DNA of 64,000 nucleotides, from NCBI GenBank assembly GCA_903921325.1, contig CAIXPL010000016.1, forward strand, positions 533,145-597,144, written 5' to 3'. The notes under the pieces are model-generated. The model was not told the DNA's origin. It saw only the letters and a list, made by a program, of their open reading frames with translations, and did not search any database. Both the position numbers and the translations under genes were made by a program. Origin of the DNA: an uncultured Pseudomonadota bacterium (lineage in GTDB: Bacteria > Pseudomonadota > Gammaproteobacteria > Burkholderiales > SG8-39). Positions 42,232 to 55,167 of this stretch are shown here, in pieces; within the stretch, counting starts at the first letter, position 1; each line of letters opens with the position of its first letter.

Positions 42232-43449
42232 ATGGACACTCCAACCGCCCGTCGTGTGAGTCGCCTTGCCCGCATCGGTTCGGTTGCGGTTGGCGGTGCT
42301 GCACCCATCATGGTGCAGTCGATGACCAACACCGACACGGCCGATCGCGAGGCCACCGCCCGCCAGATCCTTGCGCTCGCCAATGCCGGCTCCGAGGTCG
42401 TACGCATTACCGTCAATAGCGCCGAGTCCGCCGCGGCCGTGCCGCATATTCGCGAATGGCTCGATGCCCGCGGCTGTGCAGTGCCGATTGTCGGTGACTT
42501 TCATTTCAATGGGCACAAGCTGCTCACCGATTACCCCGACTGCGCAGTGGCGCTTGCCAAATACCGGATCAATCCGGGCAATGTCGGGCGCGGTGCGAAA
42601 CGTGACGAACAGTTCTCGACCATGATCGAGATTGCCTGCCGTCATCAGCGCCCGGTGCGCATCGGGGTGAACTGGGGCAGCCTTGACCAGGAACTGCTCG
42701 CCCGCCTGATGGACGCCAATGCGCATGCCGAGAAGCCGCAATCTGCTCAGGCATTGATGCGCGAAGCGCTGATCACCTCGGCACTGGAGAGTGCGGCACG
42801 CGCCGAGGCTTTGGGTTTGCCAGGCGATGCCATCATCCTGTCATGCAAGGTGAGTGGCGTGCAGGACCTGATTGCGGTCTATCGCGAACTGGCACGGCGC
42901 TGCGACTATCCGCTTCACCTCGGACTCACCGAGGCAGGCATGGGCTCCAAAGGCATCGTGGCCTCCAGTGCGGCGATGGCCGTGTTGCTGCAAGAGGGGA
43001 TCGGCGACACCATCCGGGTCTCGCTCACCCCCGAGCCCAACGGCGATCGCACCCGCGAGGTGATCGTTGCGCAGGAACTGTTGCAAACCATGGGGCTGCG
43101 CTCGTTTACTCCGATGGTGATTGCCTGTCCGGGGTGCGGGCGTACCACCAGCACGTATTTCCAGGAACTGGCTGCCAGCATCCAGGGCTATCTGCGCGAC
43201 CAGATGCCGCAATGGCGTAGCCGCTATCCAGGCGTCGAGGACATGCATGTCGCGGTGATGGGCTGTGTGGTGAACGGACCTGGCGAGAGCCGACATGCCA
43301 ACATCGGGATCAGTCTGCCCGGCTCCGGCGAGCGCCCGGTGGCCCCGGTGTATGTCGATGGCGAACACGCGCTCACCTTGAAAGGTGAGCATATCGCCGA
43401 GGAATTTCAGGCAATGCTCGAACAGTACGTGGCACGTACCTATGGATGA
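42232..43449 (+). CDS. ispG: 4-hydroxy-3-methylbut-2-enyl diphosphate synthase (IspG/GcpE)
   Basis: The 405-residue iron-sulfur enzyme makes HMBPP in the MEP isoprenoid pathway. Typical blocks are [19 protein letters not shown], and the cluster cysteines in IACPGCGRT near residue 300 and [10 protein letters not shown] near residue 337. The ATG at 42232 gives family length; the frame stays open through the hexanucleotide tract to a TTG at 42049, and neither start has a clear ribosome site, so coupling to rodZ is possible. Confidence 0.94.
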   Translation: MDTPTARRVSRLARIGSVAVGGAAPIMVQSMTNTDTADREATARQILALANAGSEVVRITVNSAESAAAVPHIREWLDARGCAVPIVGDFHFNGHKLLTDYPDCAVALAKYRINPGNVGRGAKRDEQFSTMIEIACRHQRPVRIGVNWGSLDQELLARLMDANAHAEKPQSAQALMREALITSALESAARAEALGLPGDAIILSCKVSGVQDLIAVYRELARRCDYPLHLGLTEAGMGSKGIVASSAAMAVLLQEGIGDTIRVSLTPEPNGDRTREVIVAQELLQTMGLRSFTPMVIACPGCGRTTSTYFQELAASIQGYLRDQMPQWRSRYPGVEDMHVAVMGCVVNGPGESRHANIGISLPGSGERPVAPVYVDGEHALTLKGEHIAEEFQAMLEQYVARTYG

Positions 43450-44803
43450 GATGGAAGCAGACAAGGCAGGCAAACCGGGCAACGGATCGAATGCTGGCGA
43501 GAGTGCAAAGCGGCCCGTAAAGCCCGAAGCGCTGCGCGCCGTGCGTGGCATGAATGACATACTCCCCGAGGAAGGTGAGACCTGGCTTGCGCTTGAGGCC
43601 ATTGTGCGTGACTGGCTCGCGCGCTACGGCTATCGCCACATGCGCACGCCCTTGCTTGAACACACCAGTCTGTTTCGGCGCTCGATCGGCGAGGTGACCG
43701 ATATTGTGGAAAAGGAGATGTACAGCTTTGTCGATGCCTTGAACGACGAGCATCTCACCTTGCGACCCGAGGCAACCGCCTCGACTGTGCGCGCATCCAT
43801 TGAACACAATCTGCTCTATAACGGCGCGCAACGGGTGTGGTACTGCGGCCCGATGTTCCGTCACGAAAAACCGCAACGCGGCCGCTATCGCCAGTTCTAT
43901 CAGATCGGTGCCGAGGCCCTGGGTCACCCCGGACCCGATGTGGATGCCGAACTGCTGCTGATGTGTGCCCGGCTGTGGTCAGAGTTGGGCTTGCAGGGCA
44001 TGAGTCTGCACCTGAATTCGCTGGGCAATAGCGCGGAGCGCGCCGCGCATCGCCACGCACTGGTGGAATTCCTGCGCGGGCATGCCAGTGCGCTCGATAC
44101 CGATTCGCAGCGCCGCCTGCAGACCAACCCGTTGCGGGTGCTCGATAGCAAGAATCCGGCAATGCAGGGGTTGATTGAGGCGGCACCGCGCCTGCTGGAT
44201 TATCTCGGTAATGAATCGCTCGCGCATTTCAATGCCGTGCGGCGCGTTCTTGATGATGCCGGCATCGCCTACCAGATCAATCCTCGTCTGGTGCGCGGCC
44301 TGGATTACTACAACCTCACCGTATTTGAGTGGGTCACCGATCAGTTGGGCGCGCAGGGTACGGTCTGTGGCGGCGGACGCTACGACGGGCTGTTCGAGCA
44401 GATGGGAGGCAAACCCACGCCGGCTGCGGGTTTTGCCATGGGCGTCGAGCGCCTGCTCGATCTGATGCGTGGAGCCTCGCGCCTGCCCGCGGTGCGGGTG
44501 GCCGATGGCTATCTGGTGCATATGGGCGAACGCGCTGACCGGTTTGCGGTGCGCGCCGGTGAGCAACTGCGTGACGCGGGACTGGCCATCATCAGTCATG
44601 CCGGCAGCGGGCGATTCCGCGACCAGATGAAAAAAGCCGATGCCAGCGGCGCCCGGTTGGCGGTGATCATTGGCGACGATGAGGCCGATGCGGGTAACGT
44701 GACCGTGAAGGATTTGCGTGCCGAGCGCCCCCAGCAAACCGTGCCCCTCACGCAGGCAGCAGCACTCATTGAAGCCTGGAGAATGCAGCCTGCGCAGCCA
44801 TAG
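43442..44803 (+). CDS. hisS: Histidyl-tRNA synthetase
   Basis: This 453-residue class II synthetase has the expected motifs: [12 protein letters not shown] (motif 2 entry), [17 protein letters not shown], the histidine-specific [15 protein letters not shown] and GGGRYDGL. A 25-residue Lys/Gly/Asn-rich N-terminal extension precedes [13 protein letters not shown], where most homologues begin. The ATG at 43442 overlaps the ispG stop. It charges tRNA-His with histidine. Confidence 0.97.
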   Translation: MDEMEADKAGKPGNGSNAGESAKRPVKPEALRAVRGMNDILPEEGETWLALEAIVRDWLARYGYRHMRTPLLEHTSLFRRSIGEVTDIVEKEMYSFVDALNDEHLTLRPEATASTVRASIEHNLLYNGAQRVWYCGPMFRHEKPQRGRYRQFYQIGAEALGHPGPDVDAELLLMCARLWSELGLQGMSLHLNSLGNSAERAAHRHALVEFLRGHASALDTDSQRRLQTNPLRVLDSKNPAMQGLIEAAPRLLDYLGNESLAHFNAVRRVLDDAGIAYQINPRLVRGLDYYNLTVFEWVTDQLGAQGTVCGGGRYDGLFEQMGGKPTPAAGFAMGVERLLDLMRGASRLPAVRVADGYLVHMGERADRFAVRAGEQLRDAGLAIISHAGSGRFRDQMKKADASGARLAVIIGDDEADAGNVTVKDLRAERPQQTVPLTQAAALIEAWRMQPAQP

Positions 44804-44931
44804 CAGGGCATACTTCGCCCTGGCGCGCGTCCACACTGAGCGCGCAGGGCCGCGTAGCGCGCGCGCTGCCAGCCACGCGGTACCGATTTCGTATCGATTT
44901 GCACACACTTTGTTTAGACAGGAACCCATCG

Positions 44932-45573
44932 ATGGCCACCACCCTTGATCACCAGGAGCAGGAACAGCTCGCCGAGCTGAAAGCGTGGTGGGCGCGCTGG
45001 GGCACGGCAATCCTTGCGTTCGTACTGATCGGATTGCTGAGTCTGGCGGGCTGGAACGCCTGGCAGTATTACAAGGCCCATACGGCGGGCCAGGCGGCGC
45101 AGGTTTATGACGAACTGCAGCAGGCGCTACAGGCCAAGGACACTCACAAGGTGACCAGCGCGAGCGGTGAGCTGATCGAACATTACGCCGGCACCGATTA
45201 TGCGAGCCTCGGGGCCTTGCTCGCGGCACGCGCCTACCACGATGTCCATGATGACAAGAACGCGCGTGGCCAGCTCGAATGGGTGATTGATCATGGCGCC
45301 AATGCCGAATTCAAAGGGTTGGCCCGCCTGCGCATGGCAGCCATTTTGATCGACGCACGTGATTACGAAGCAGCGCAAAAACAGCTGGCTGCACCGATGC
45401 CCGCCCCCCTTGCGGCGAGTGCGGGTGAGCAATTGGGCGATCTCTATCGGCTGCAAGAGAAGCGCGAAGACGCGCGCAAGGCCTGGCGCGATGCCCTCAG
45501 TAAAGTGCCGGCAGCCGATGCGCTGGCCAACGAGCGCATCAAGCATAAGCTCGAAGCGCTTGGAGAAAGCTGA
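44932..45573 (+). CDS. yfgM: YfgM-like Sec-translocon-associated TPR protein
   Basis: The 213-residue protein has one N-terminal membrane helix (AILAFVLIGLLSLAGWNAW) and a periplasmic tetratricopeptide region (GALLAARAYHDVHDDKNARG, then AEFKGLARLRMAAILIDARD). YfgM assists chaperone transfer at SecYEG, and its gene sits between hisS and bamB as in many proteobacteria. An AGGAA site precedes the ATG at 44932. The stop shares its last base with the bamB start. Confidence 0.92.
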   Translation: MATTLDHQEQEQLAELKAWWARWGTAILAFVLIGLLSLAGWNAWQYYKAHTAGQAAQVYDELQQALQAKDTHKVTSASGELIEHYAGTDYASLGALLAARAYHDVHDDKNARGQLEWVIDHGANAEFKGLARLRMAAILIDARDYEAAQKQLAAPMPAPLAASAGEQLGDLYRLQEKREDARKAWRDALSKVPAADALANERIKHKLEALGES

Positions 45574-46745
45574 TGCCCGTAGCGAACAGGGCGCTGTGCG
45601 TGGGCGCCGCCGCGAAACGAATGACGCTGCTCGGTTCAGTGCTGCCGATGCTGCTCGCGGCGCTGCTCGCCGCGTGCAGTTCGGCGCCACCGGTGCCCTC
45701 ACTGCCCCCGCTCGGGTCAGCGCTCGAGCGTTCGGCGTTGTGGACGACCAGTCTGTCAGGCAGCAAGCTGGCGGTTGCACTGGTGCCTGCGCGACTGGGC
45801 GATGCCATCTACGCGGCCTCAGTCGATGGCACGGTGGTGCAGCTCAATGCCAGTAATGGGGGCGAAGTTTGGCGCAAGTCATTCGATGTCACTTTCTCTG
45901 GTGGCGTGGGGGTCGGGCCGGACATGATCGCGCTGGGCACGCTGGGCGGAGAGGTGCTGGCCTTGAAGCCTGATGGGACGCTCCTGTGGCGTGTGCGGGT
46001 GACCAGTGAAGTGATGGGCCCGCCGCTGATTCGCGAGGATTTTGTGGTGGTTCGCACCGCTGATGCACGCATTGTCGGCCTCGACCTGACCTCGGGTGAG
46101 CGGCGCTGGAATTTTCAACACACCCCGCCGCCACTGGTGCTGCGCGGGTATAGGGCGCTCACCTCGCGCGGCCCGTCCATCTTCGCTGGTCTGAGCGGTG
46201 GCAAGCTGACCGCCATCAACGCGGTCAATGGGGTGCCGCGCTGGGAAACGCCGGTGTCCACGCCACGCGGAACGACCGAAATCGAGCGCATCAGCGATGT
46301 CACCGGTGCGCCCTGGGTGGGTGATGATCGGGTTTGCGCCGTGACCTATCAGGGACGGATCGGCTGCTTCAATCTGGATAACGGCAATCTCATCTGGAAT
46401 CGCGAACTGTCGAGCGCTACTGGCATGACCGGCGATGCGCGCAACGTGTATTCGACCGATGCCAAAAGCGTTGTTGTGGCGCTTGCGCGCGCCGACGGCG
46501 CGCCGGCCTGGAAACAAGCCGCGTTTGAAGGGCGCCGGCTCAGCACACCGGCTGCCGCAGGCAATGAGGTCGTCGTCTGCGATCTGGAGGGCTATGTGCA
46601 CTTCCTTGATCGCGATACCGGTGCAGTCATCGCCCGCGGATCGACCGACGGTTATCCGGTAGACGTCCCCCCGCTCCCGATCCCAGGTGGCGTGCTGATC
46701 CAGACCCGCGATGGTACGCTGGCCGCATTCAGCATCGCCCGGTAG
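45573..46745 (+). CDS. bamB: Outer-membrane assembly lipoprotein BamB
   Basis: The 390-residue lipoprotein has a signal ending [14 protein letters not shown], with the lipid-bearing Cys. An eight-bladed PQQ-type beta propeller follows, with repeating blade strands such as [33 protein letters not shown] and [15 protein letters not shown]. BamB is a scaffold of the BAM complex that folds outer-membrane proteins. It is coupled to yfgM and followed by der, as usual. Confidence 0.95.
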   Translation: MPVANRALCVGAAAKRMTLLGSVLPMLLAALLAACSSAPPVPSLPPLGSALERSALWTTSLSGSKLAVALVPARLGDAIYAASVDGTVVQLNASNGGEVWRKSFDVTFSGGVGVGPDMIALGTLGGEVLALKPDGTLLWRVRVTSEVMGPPLIREDFVVVRTADARIVGLDLTSGERRWNFQHTPPPLVLRGYRALTSRGPSIFAGLSGGKLTAINAVNGVPRWETPVSTPRGTTEIERISDVTGAPWVGDDRVCAVTYQGRIGCFNLDNGNLIWNRELSSATGMTGDARNVYSTDAKSVVVALARADGAPAWKQAAFEGRRLSTPAAAGNEVVVCDLEGYVHFLDRDTGAVIARGSTDGYPVDVPPLPIPGGVLIQTRDGTLAAFSIAR

Positions 46746-46762
46746 GAACCCAGCCCACGTCG

Positions 46763-48097
46763 ATGAAACCTACTATTGCGATTGTCGGCCGGCCCAACGT
46801 GGGCAAGTCCACGTTATTCAACCGGTTGACGCGCAGCCGTGATGCACTGGTCGCCGATATTCCGGGCCTCACCCGCGATCGGCACTATGGCGAAGGTCGC
46901 ATGGGCGATCGCCCCTACCTGGTGGTCGACACCGGTGGCCTTGAGCCCGTCGCCAAGGACGGCATCCTGCATGAAATGGCGCGGCAGACCTTGCTTGCCA
47001 TCAGCGAGGCCGATGCGGTGCTCTTCCTGGTCGATGGACGCGCCGGGCTCACGCCACAGGACAAGCGTATCGGTGAGGCGTTGCGCCGTGCTCGCGTGCA
47101 GGTGGTGCTTGCGGTCAACAAGGCCGAAGGCATGAATGAGGCGGTGGTGACTGCCGAATTCCACGAATTGGGATTGGGTGATCCGCATGCGATCTCCTCG
47201 GCGCATGGCGATGGCGTGCGCGTGCTGATGGACGATCTGCTTGAGCGCTTCACACCCGAGGAGGCAGAGACGCAGCCCGAACCGGGACCACGTATCGCGA
47301 TTGTCGGACGCCCTAATGTGGGCAAATCGACCCTGGTCAACAGCCTCCTCGGTGAGGAGCGGGTGATCGCGTTCGATCAGCCCGGTACCACCCGCGATTC
47401 GATCGATGTAGTGTTTCAGCGCGAAGGGCGTGACTACACCCTGATCGACACCGCCGGGGTGCGCCGCAAGGGCAAAGTGTTCGAGGCCATCGAGAAGTTC
47501 TCGGTGGTCAAAACCCTGCAATCGATTGATCGGGCCAATGTGGTCATTCTGGTGCTCGATGCCACCGAGCGCGTGGCCGATCAGGATGCGCATCTGGCCG
47601 GTTTTGTGCTCGAGCGCGGCCGCGCCCTGGTGATCGCGGTCAATAAGTGGGATCAGGTCGATGACTATGGCCGTAACGAGGTAAAGCGCCAACTGCAGCA
47701 TCAATTGAACTTCTTGGGCTTCGCGCGCACTCACTTCATATCGGCAAAAGAAGGCCGTGGCTTGGGCGCAGTCATGGCCTCGGTGGACGAGGCACACGCA
47801 GCGGCCATGGCGAAATTGAGTACTCCGCGTCTGAGTCGTGTTCTGCAGGCGGCGGTTGAGCGTCAGCAACCGCCGCGGGCTGGGCAGGTACGACCGAAGC
47901 TGCGCTACGCGCACCAGGGCGGGATGAATCCGCCGGTGATCGTGATTCATGGCAATTCGCTTGACCGCGTGTCAGATAGCTATCGGCGTTACCTTGAATC
48001 GAGTTTTCGTGCGGCCTTTGAGCTCACCGGCACCCCGCTGCGGGTGGAATTCCGTACCGGCAACAACCCTTTTGCCGGCAAGGCGCGCGAGCACTGA
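46763..48097 (+). CDS. der: Ribosome-assembly GTPase Der (EngA)
   Basis: The 444-residue protein has two tandem G domains, each with a P-loop (GRPNVGKST near residues 8 and 180) and a DTGG/DTAG motif, followed by NKAEG- and NKWD-type specificity motifs. The KH-like C-terminal domain ([14 protein letters not shown]) ends the protein. Der acts in maturation of the 50S subunit. It lies 17 bases below bamB. Confidence 0.97.
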   Translation: MKPTIAIVGRPNVGKSTLFNRLTRSRDALVADIPGLTRDRHYGEGRMGDRPYLVVDTGGLEPVAKDGILHEMARQTLLAISEADAVLFLVDGRAGLTPQDKRIGEALRRARVQVVLAVNKAEGMNEAVVTAEFHELGLGDPHAISSAHGDGVRVLMDDLLERFTPEEAETQPEPGPRIAIVGRPNVGKSTLVNSLLGEERVIAFDQPGTTRDSIDVVFQREGRDYTLIDTAGVRRKGKVFEAIEKFSVVKTLQSIDRANVVILVLDATERVADQDAHLAGFVLERGRALVIAVNKWDQVDDYGRNEVKRQLQHQLNFLGFARTHFISAKEGRGLGAVMASVDEAHAAAMAKLSTPRLSRVLQAAVERQQPPRAGQVRPKLRYAHQGGMNPPVIVIHGNSLDRVSDSYRRYLESSFRAAFELTGTPLRVEFRTGNNPFAGKAREH

Positions 48098-48109
48098 AGA
48101 TCTATTTAT

Positions 48110-48128
48110 GGCGGGCAAGGCGCCCGCC
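48110..48128 (+). terminator. Hairpin after der
   Basis: GGCGGGC (48110-48116) and GCCCGCC (48122-48128) form a seven-base-pair stem with a five-base loop, 12 bases after the der stop. No T-run follows, so it may be a weak or Rho-assisted terminator. The remaining 210 bases up to hfq hold no gene and presumably include the hfq promoter. Confidence 0.45.
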
Positions 48129-48342
48129 CGGTTGAGGCTGACTGTCGGCGCGCAAGGCGCGTGGGCGGGGATCAGCCGGTGTTTCGGCCCGCAGGATTGC
48201 CGCGCTGTCGCTGTTCCCTGGTTACGAAGCGTTACCTGCGATGGCGCAGTAATTGTGCAATTGATAGGGTCGCCAGGTACTGCAGTGCGGAAACGGTCCG
48301 GTGCCTGTGGTCTAATAGGGCGATTGAAGGAATGGAGCGATC

Positions 48343-48582
48343 ATGACCAATAAGGGCCAACTGCTGCAGGATCCCTTTTTGAACACCCTGCGTAAGGAAC
48401 ACATCCCGGTATCCATCTACCTGGTGAATGGCATCAAACTGCAGGGACAGATCGAATCGTTCGACCAGTATGTGGTGCTCCTGAAGAACACGGTGACCCA
48501 GATGGTGTACAAGCACGCAATCTCGACTGTCGTGCCAACCCGTGCGGTCAATCTGGCGCTCGATGACGAAGAGTCGGCGTAA
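48343..48582 (+). CDS. hfq: RNA chaperone Hfq
   Basis: The 79-residue hexameric Sm-like protein pairs small RNAs with messengers. Sm1 is [20 protein letters not shown] and Sm2 contains [10 protein letters not shown]; Gln8 (GQLLQDPF) and the YKH pocket for U-rich RNA are present. A GGAG site precedes the ATG. It heads the hfq-hflX-hflK-hflC run. Confidence 0.98.
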   Translation: MTNKGQLLQDPFLNTLRKEHIPVSIYLVNGIKLQGQIESFDQYVVLLKNTVTQMVYKHAISTVVPTRAVNLALDDEESA

Positions 48583-48676
48583 ATGAACCCGAGCGGACAT
48601 GCGCAGTTGAGCGCAAGCGGGCGCGCGCAGCCCACCCGGGCGCGCACAGCCGCCTGACACACACCCAATCGACCGA

Positions 48677-49822
48677 GTGCAAGAACGCCCCGCCAGTGGT
48701 GATGCCGCGGTCCTGGTCAGCCTCGATCTGGGCGAGCCCGCCTATGAGGAAAGCCTGGCCGAGATGCGCCTGCTGGCAGAGTCAGCCGGGGTCAGCGTCA
48801 AAGCGCTGATCGGCGGCAAGCGTCAGCGCCCCGACCCGGCGTTTTTTGCAGGACGTGGCAAGGTCGATGAGATACGCGCGAGCGTGCTCGAGACCGGCAG
48901 CAATCTGGCGCTGTTCAACCATGCACTATCCCCGGTTCAGGAACGCAATCTGGAGCGCGAGCTCGATTGCCGCGTGATCGACCGCACCAGCCTGATTCTG
49001 GATATCTTCGCGCAACGCGCCAAGAGCCACGAGGGCAAGGTGCAGGTCGAACTCGCGCAACTGGAGCATCTGGCCACCCGGCTGATCCGCGGCTGGACTC
49101 ACCTCGAACGGCAGCGCGGTGGCGTGGGCATGCGCGGGCCGGGTGAGACACAGCTCGAGACCGACCGCCGCTTGATCGGTGACCGGGTAAAAATGCTCAA
49201 ATCGCGCCTGGACAAGCTGCAGCGTCAGCGCGAAGTGCAGCGCCGTGCGCGGGTGCGCAGCGAAGCCCTGTCGGTGTCGCTGGTGGGCTACACCAACGCC
49301 GGCAAATCGACGTTGTTCAATGCGCTCACCCATGCCGGTGCCTATGCGGCCGATCAGCTGTTTGCCACGCTCGATACCACCACCCGGCGGCTGTATCTGC
49401 CGCCAATCGGCAATGTGACGATCTCTGACACCGTCGGATTCATTCGTGCCTTGCCGCACCAGTTGGTCGAGGCGTTTCGCGCCACACTGGAGGAGACCAT
49501 ACACGCCGATGTGCTGCTGCATGTGGTCGATGCCGGCAGCCCTGTTCGCGATCAGCAGATCGAACAGGTGAACCTCGTATTGCGCGAGATCGGTGCGGGC
49601 GATGCGCCGCAGATTCTGGTCTACAACAAGATCGATCTGACCGGCATGGATGCGGGGGTCGATCTGGACGAGTGTGGTAGCATCTCGCGCGTACGCTTGT
49701 CGGCAAAGACAGGCGCAGGACTGCAAGGTCTGCGCGATGCCCTTGTGGCGGCCGCAGCGCGACGCCGCCTCGCACCCGACACGACTCAGGCCAACCCGAT
49801 CCGGAACATGTATGCCTCTTAA
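48677..49822 (+). CDS. hflX: Ribosome-rescue GTPase HflX
   Basis: This 381-residue protein has the N-terminal HflX domain (FAGRGKVDEI, FNHALSPVQERNLE, GVGMRGPGETQLETDRR) and a G domain with GYTNAGKSTLFN, DTVGFI and YNKIDL. It splits stalled ribosomes after heat or antibiotic stress. The start is GTG at 48677; no in-frame ATG is near. The last codons overlap the hflK start. Confidence 0.95.
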   Translation: MQERPASGDAAVLVSLDLGEPAYEESLAEMRLLAESAGVSVKALIGGKRQRPDPAFFAGRGKVDEIRASVLETGSNLALFNHALSPVQERNLERELDCRVIDRTSLILDIFAQRAKSHEGKVQVELAQLEHLATRLIRGWTHLERQRGGVGMRGPGETQLETDRRLIGDRVKMLKSRLDKLQRQREVQRRARVRSEALSVSLVGYTNAGKSTLFNALTHAGAYAADQLFATLDTTTRRLYLPPIGNVTISDTVGFIRALPHQLVEAFRATLEETIHADVLLHVVDAGSPVRDQQIEQVNLVLREIGAGDAPQILVYNKIDLTGMDAGVDLDECGSISRVRLSAKTGAGLQGLRDALVAAAARRRLAPDTTQANPIRNMYAS

Positions 49823-51116
49823 TGACCCGCAGTGGGGCCGTCGTGGTAACAGTGACGACCAAGGCGGACCAAACAATACTCCCGAGGGCAATCGCGAGGG
49901 GCCGGGGCGTCGTCCTCCTTCGGGAGGGCCGCCTGACCTCGATGAATTGTGGCGCCAGTTCAACACCTGGCTGAGCGGGCTGTTTGGTCAGCGTGGCGGC
50001 TCAGGCGCCCCGCGCGCGAAGCCGCCGGGTGCCAAACAGATCGGCGGTGGCATTGCGCTGATTGTGCTGCTCATCTTTGTGGTGTGGATGTCCAGTGGCT
50101 ATTTCATAGTCGATGCGCGCCAGCGCGCCATCATCCTCACCTTTGGCGAATATTCGCGCACCGGCACCGAGGGTCTGAACTGGCGCTGGCCCTATCCGTT
50201 CCAGAGCCATGAACTCGTTGATGTGCAATCAGTGCGCAAGGTGGTGGTGGGGTATCACGAAGGTTTGGGTTCGCGTGAGGGCGTATCGCGCGAGTCGCTG
50301 ATGCTCAGTAAAAACCTCAACATCGTCGACGTGCAGTTTGAGGTCCAGTATGTCGCGGTGGACCCGAAGCTCTTTGTGTTTACCGACAAGGTCCCGGCCG
50401 AGACTGTCAAGCAGGTGGCCGAGACCGCCATCCGTGAGGTGGTGGGCAATAACGAAGTGGATTTTGTTCTCTACGGCGACCGCACCGCGATTCAGGACAA
50501 CACGCGCAAGCTGATGCAGGAAGTGCTCAATCGCTACAAGGTCGGCGTCGAAGTGCGCTCGGTCAACATCCAGGGCGTCAACCCGCCGGAACCCGTGCGC
50601 GCGGCATTCGACGATGTGGTGAAAGCGCGCCAGGACTCAGCACGCTTTGTGAATGAGGGCGAGGCCTATGCCAACGGCGTGATTCCGGGGGCGCAGGGCA
50701 CCGCATCGCGCCTGTTGCAGGAAGCCAATGGCTACCGCGAGAGCATCGTCGCCAACTCGGAGGGCGAGGCTTCGCGCTTCAAGCAGGTGCTGGCCGAATA
50801 TCAAAAAGCCCCGGGTGTCACGCGCGAGCGGATGTATATCAGTGCGATGCAGGACGTGCTCTCGGCGACCTCGAAGGTGATCGTGGATGCCAAGGGCCAG
50901 AACAATCTGCTGTTTCTGCCGCTCGACAAGATCATGCAGCAGGCCGCTGGTGCTGCCGCGGCGGGCACTGCCACTGCAACCGATGCGGCACCTGCAGGCG
51001 GTGCACTGCATGTGCCCGGTCCTGAGCGGGCCCCGCAGGCGACCAATGATGCAACCCCGCCGCAGCAACGCGATACGCGTGACCTGCTGCGCAGCCGCGA
51101 TCGGGATTCACGATGA
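49812..51116 (+). CDS. hflK: FtsH-protease modulator HflK
   Basis: The 434-residue membrane protein has a Gly/Pro/Asn-rich cytoplasmic N-terminus, one membrane helix (GGGIALIVLLIFVVWMSSG, about residues 76-94) and a stomatin/prohibitin (SPFH) domain with FGEYSRTGTEGLNWRWP. With HflC it forms a large cage around FtsH and limits its activity. The ATG at 49812 lies inside the end of hflX, and the stop overlaps hflC (ATGA). Confidence 0.95.
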   Translation: MPLNDPQWGRRGNSDDQGGPNNTPEGNREGPGRRPPSGGPPDLDELWRQFNTWLSGLFGQRGGSGAPRAKPPGAKQIGGGIALIVLLIFVVWMSSGYFIVDARQRAIILTFGEYSRTGTEGLNWRWPYPFQSHELVDVQSVRKVVVGYHEGLGSREGVSRESLMLSKNLNIVDVQFEVQYVAVDPKLFVFTDKVPAETVKQVAETAIREVVGNNEVDFVLYGDRTAIQDNTRKLMQEVLNRYKVGVEVRSVNIQGVNPPEPVRAAFDDVVKARQDSARFVNEGEAYANGVIPGAQGTASRLLQEANGYRESIVANSEGEASRFKQVLAEYQKAPGVTRERMYISAMQDVLSATSKVIVDAKGQNNLLFLPLDKIMQQAAGAAAAGTATATDAAPAGGALHVPGPERAPQATNDATPPQQRDTRDLLRSRDRDSR

Positions 51117-51994
51117 AACCGGCCTACAGTGCAGCAATCGTTGGCGTGCTGGTTCTGGCAATGATTGCCAGCGCGTCGCTCTACACGGTCGATCAGCGAC
51201 AACGCGCGATCCTCTTTCAGCTGGGTGAAGTGAAGGATGTGATCGAGACCCCCGGCCTGCATTTCAAGTTGCCGCTGATCCAGAATGTGCGCTTCTTTGA
51301 CACTCGCATACTGACCCTGGACACCCGCGACGCCGAGCGTGTGACCACCGAGGGCAATGTGCCGGTGCTGGTCGATTCGTTTGTGAAGTGGCGCATTCGT
51401 GATGTGCGCCAGTTCTATCTGAGCGTCGATCGTGAATCGATCGCGCAGGACCGGCTCAATGCGATCGTGCGCTCCGAATTGAGTGCCGAATTCGGCCGCC
51501 GCAAGCTGGAGGCCGTGATCTCGACGGAGCGCGACGAGATCATGGAGCGCCTGCGTGATCGGGTGAATAAGGGTGTCGCGCAGCTTGGCATCGATGTCAT
51601 CGATGTACGGGTCAAGCGTATCGAGCTGCCGCAGGATGTGAGCGAACGTACCTTTGCCCGGATGGTCTCCGAGCGCCAGCGTGCGGCGAATGAGATGCGT
51701 TCACGCGGCGCGGCCGAAGGCGAAAAAATCCGCGCCGATGCCGACCGGCAGCGCTCGGTGATCGTGGCCGAGGCGTACAGCGAGGCGCAGAGGATCAAGG
51801 GCGAGGGCGATGCCAAGGCGGCGGCCATCTATAACAAGGCATTCAGTGCCGATCCTGAGTTCTATGCTTTTTATCGCAGCCTGGATGCCTACAGGGCCAC
51901 GTTGCGTTCGCGCAGCGATGTGCTGGTGCTCGATCCGAACATGGAATTCCTGCGCTACATGCGCGGTTCCGGAGCGGGGCGAGGCACGAAGTAG
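51113..51994 (+). CDS. hflC: FtsH-protease modulator HflC
   Basis: The 293-residue partner of HflK has one N-terminal membrane helix, then the SPFH domain (QRAILFQLGEVKDVIETPGL, KWRIRDVRQFY) and the coiled helical region with EMRSRGAAEGEKIRADADRQ. Length is normal. It starts within the hflK stop and ends within the start of a small membrane protein gene (TAGTG). Confidence 0.96.
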   Translation: MKPAYSAAIVGVLVLAMIASASLYTVDQRQRAILFQLGEVKDVIETPGLHFKLPLIQNVRFFDTRILTLDTRDAERVTTEGNVPVLVDSFVKWRIRDVRQFYLSVDRESIAQDRLNAIVRSELSAEFGRRKLEAVISTERDEIMERLRDRVNKGVAQLGIDVIDVRVKRIELPQDVSERTFARMVSERQRAANEMRSRGAAEGEKIRADADRQRSVIVAEAYSEAQRIKGEGDAKAAAIYNKAFSADPEFYAFYRSLDAYRATLRSRSDVLVLDPNMEFLRYMRGSGAGRGTK

Positions 51995-52179
51995 TGGGTA
52001 CGACGTTGATGCTGGCCTTGGGCTTGATGCTGGTCCTTGAGGGCCTGTTGCCCTTTATCAGCCCGAGCGCCTGGCGCCAGGTGTTCCGTCAGGCGATCAG
52101 CATGCGCGATGGGCAACTGCGGTTTATCGGGCTGGGCTCAATCGGCCTCGGGTTGCTCATCATGTTGTTTCTGCGCTGA
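51994..52179 (+). CDS. DUF2065 (YjeT-like) small inner-membrane protein
   Basis: The 61-residue protein has two hydrophobic helices ([17 protein letters not shown] and [17 protein letters not shown]) around a short basic loop ([16 protein letters not shown]). This is the DUF2065/YjeT family, of unknown function, usually next to hflC. The start is GTG sharing a base with the hflC stop. HisZ begins 17 bases later. Confidence 0.9.
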   Translation: MGTTLMLALGLMLVLEGLLPFISPSAWRQVFRQAISMRDGQLRFIGLGSIGLGLLIMLFLR

Positions 52180-52196
52180 TCGAGGAGTCCGCACCC

Positions 52197-54640
<2,444 letters not shown>

Positions 54641-54657
54641 CCTATCGACGAGCGACC

Positions 54658-55167
54658 ATGGCGGATCTGCATGTCAGCTGGGATGACTACCACGCGAGCA
54701 TCGAACGCCTGGCGCGGCTGGTCCACGAATCCGGTTGGCAGTTCAATCAGATCATCTGCATCGCCCGAGGCGGGTTGCGCGTGGGGGACATGATCTCGCG
54801 CATTTTTGATCTGCCGCTCGCCATTCTGTCCACCTCGTCCTATACCGGTGAGGCCGGCACGGTGCGCGGCGAGATCACCGTGGCCGAGCAGATCACCATG
54901 ACCAGTGAACATCTGGGCGATCGGGTGCTGGTGGTCGATGACCTGGTCGATTCCGGCATCACCCTAGAAGTTGTGCGCGACACCATCGCGCAGCGCTACC
55001 CGCATGTGCAGGCACTGCGCACTGCGGTGATCTGGCACAAGGCTTGCTCCAAGTTCAAGCCCGACTACGCGGCGCTCTATCTGCCTGATGACCCGTGGAT
55101 CCATCAACCGTTTGAGCGCTATGACCTGATGCACCCGGATGATCTGCTCAAGGACGTTGGCGCGTGA
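54658..55167 (+). CDS. Purine-type phosphoribosyltransferase
   Basis: The 169-residue type I phosphoribosyltransferase has the PRPP loop VLVVDDLVDSGIT near residues 95-107 and the pyrophosphate loop IARGGLRVGD near residue 35. The family of this gene, set after purA in Burkholderiales, is annotated as xanthine-guanine or hypoxanthine phosphoribosyltransferase; the base used is not certain. Its stop overlaps the GTG of the next gene, linking a salvage gene to a catabolic module. Confidence 0.88.
   Translation: MADLHVSWDDYHASIERLARLVHESGWQFNQIICIARGGLRVGDMISRIFDLPLAILSTSSYTGEAGTVRGEITVAEQITMTSEHLGDRVLVVDDLVDSGITLEVVRDTIAQRYPHVQALRTAVIWHKACSKFKPDYAALYLPDDPWIHQPFERYDLMHPDDLLKDVGA

Noticed and set aside
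42034-42741. Minus-strand frame with Gly-Leu repeats resembling a membrane protein
   Set aside because: Complement of the CAG-rich hexanucleotide tract and ispG.
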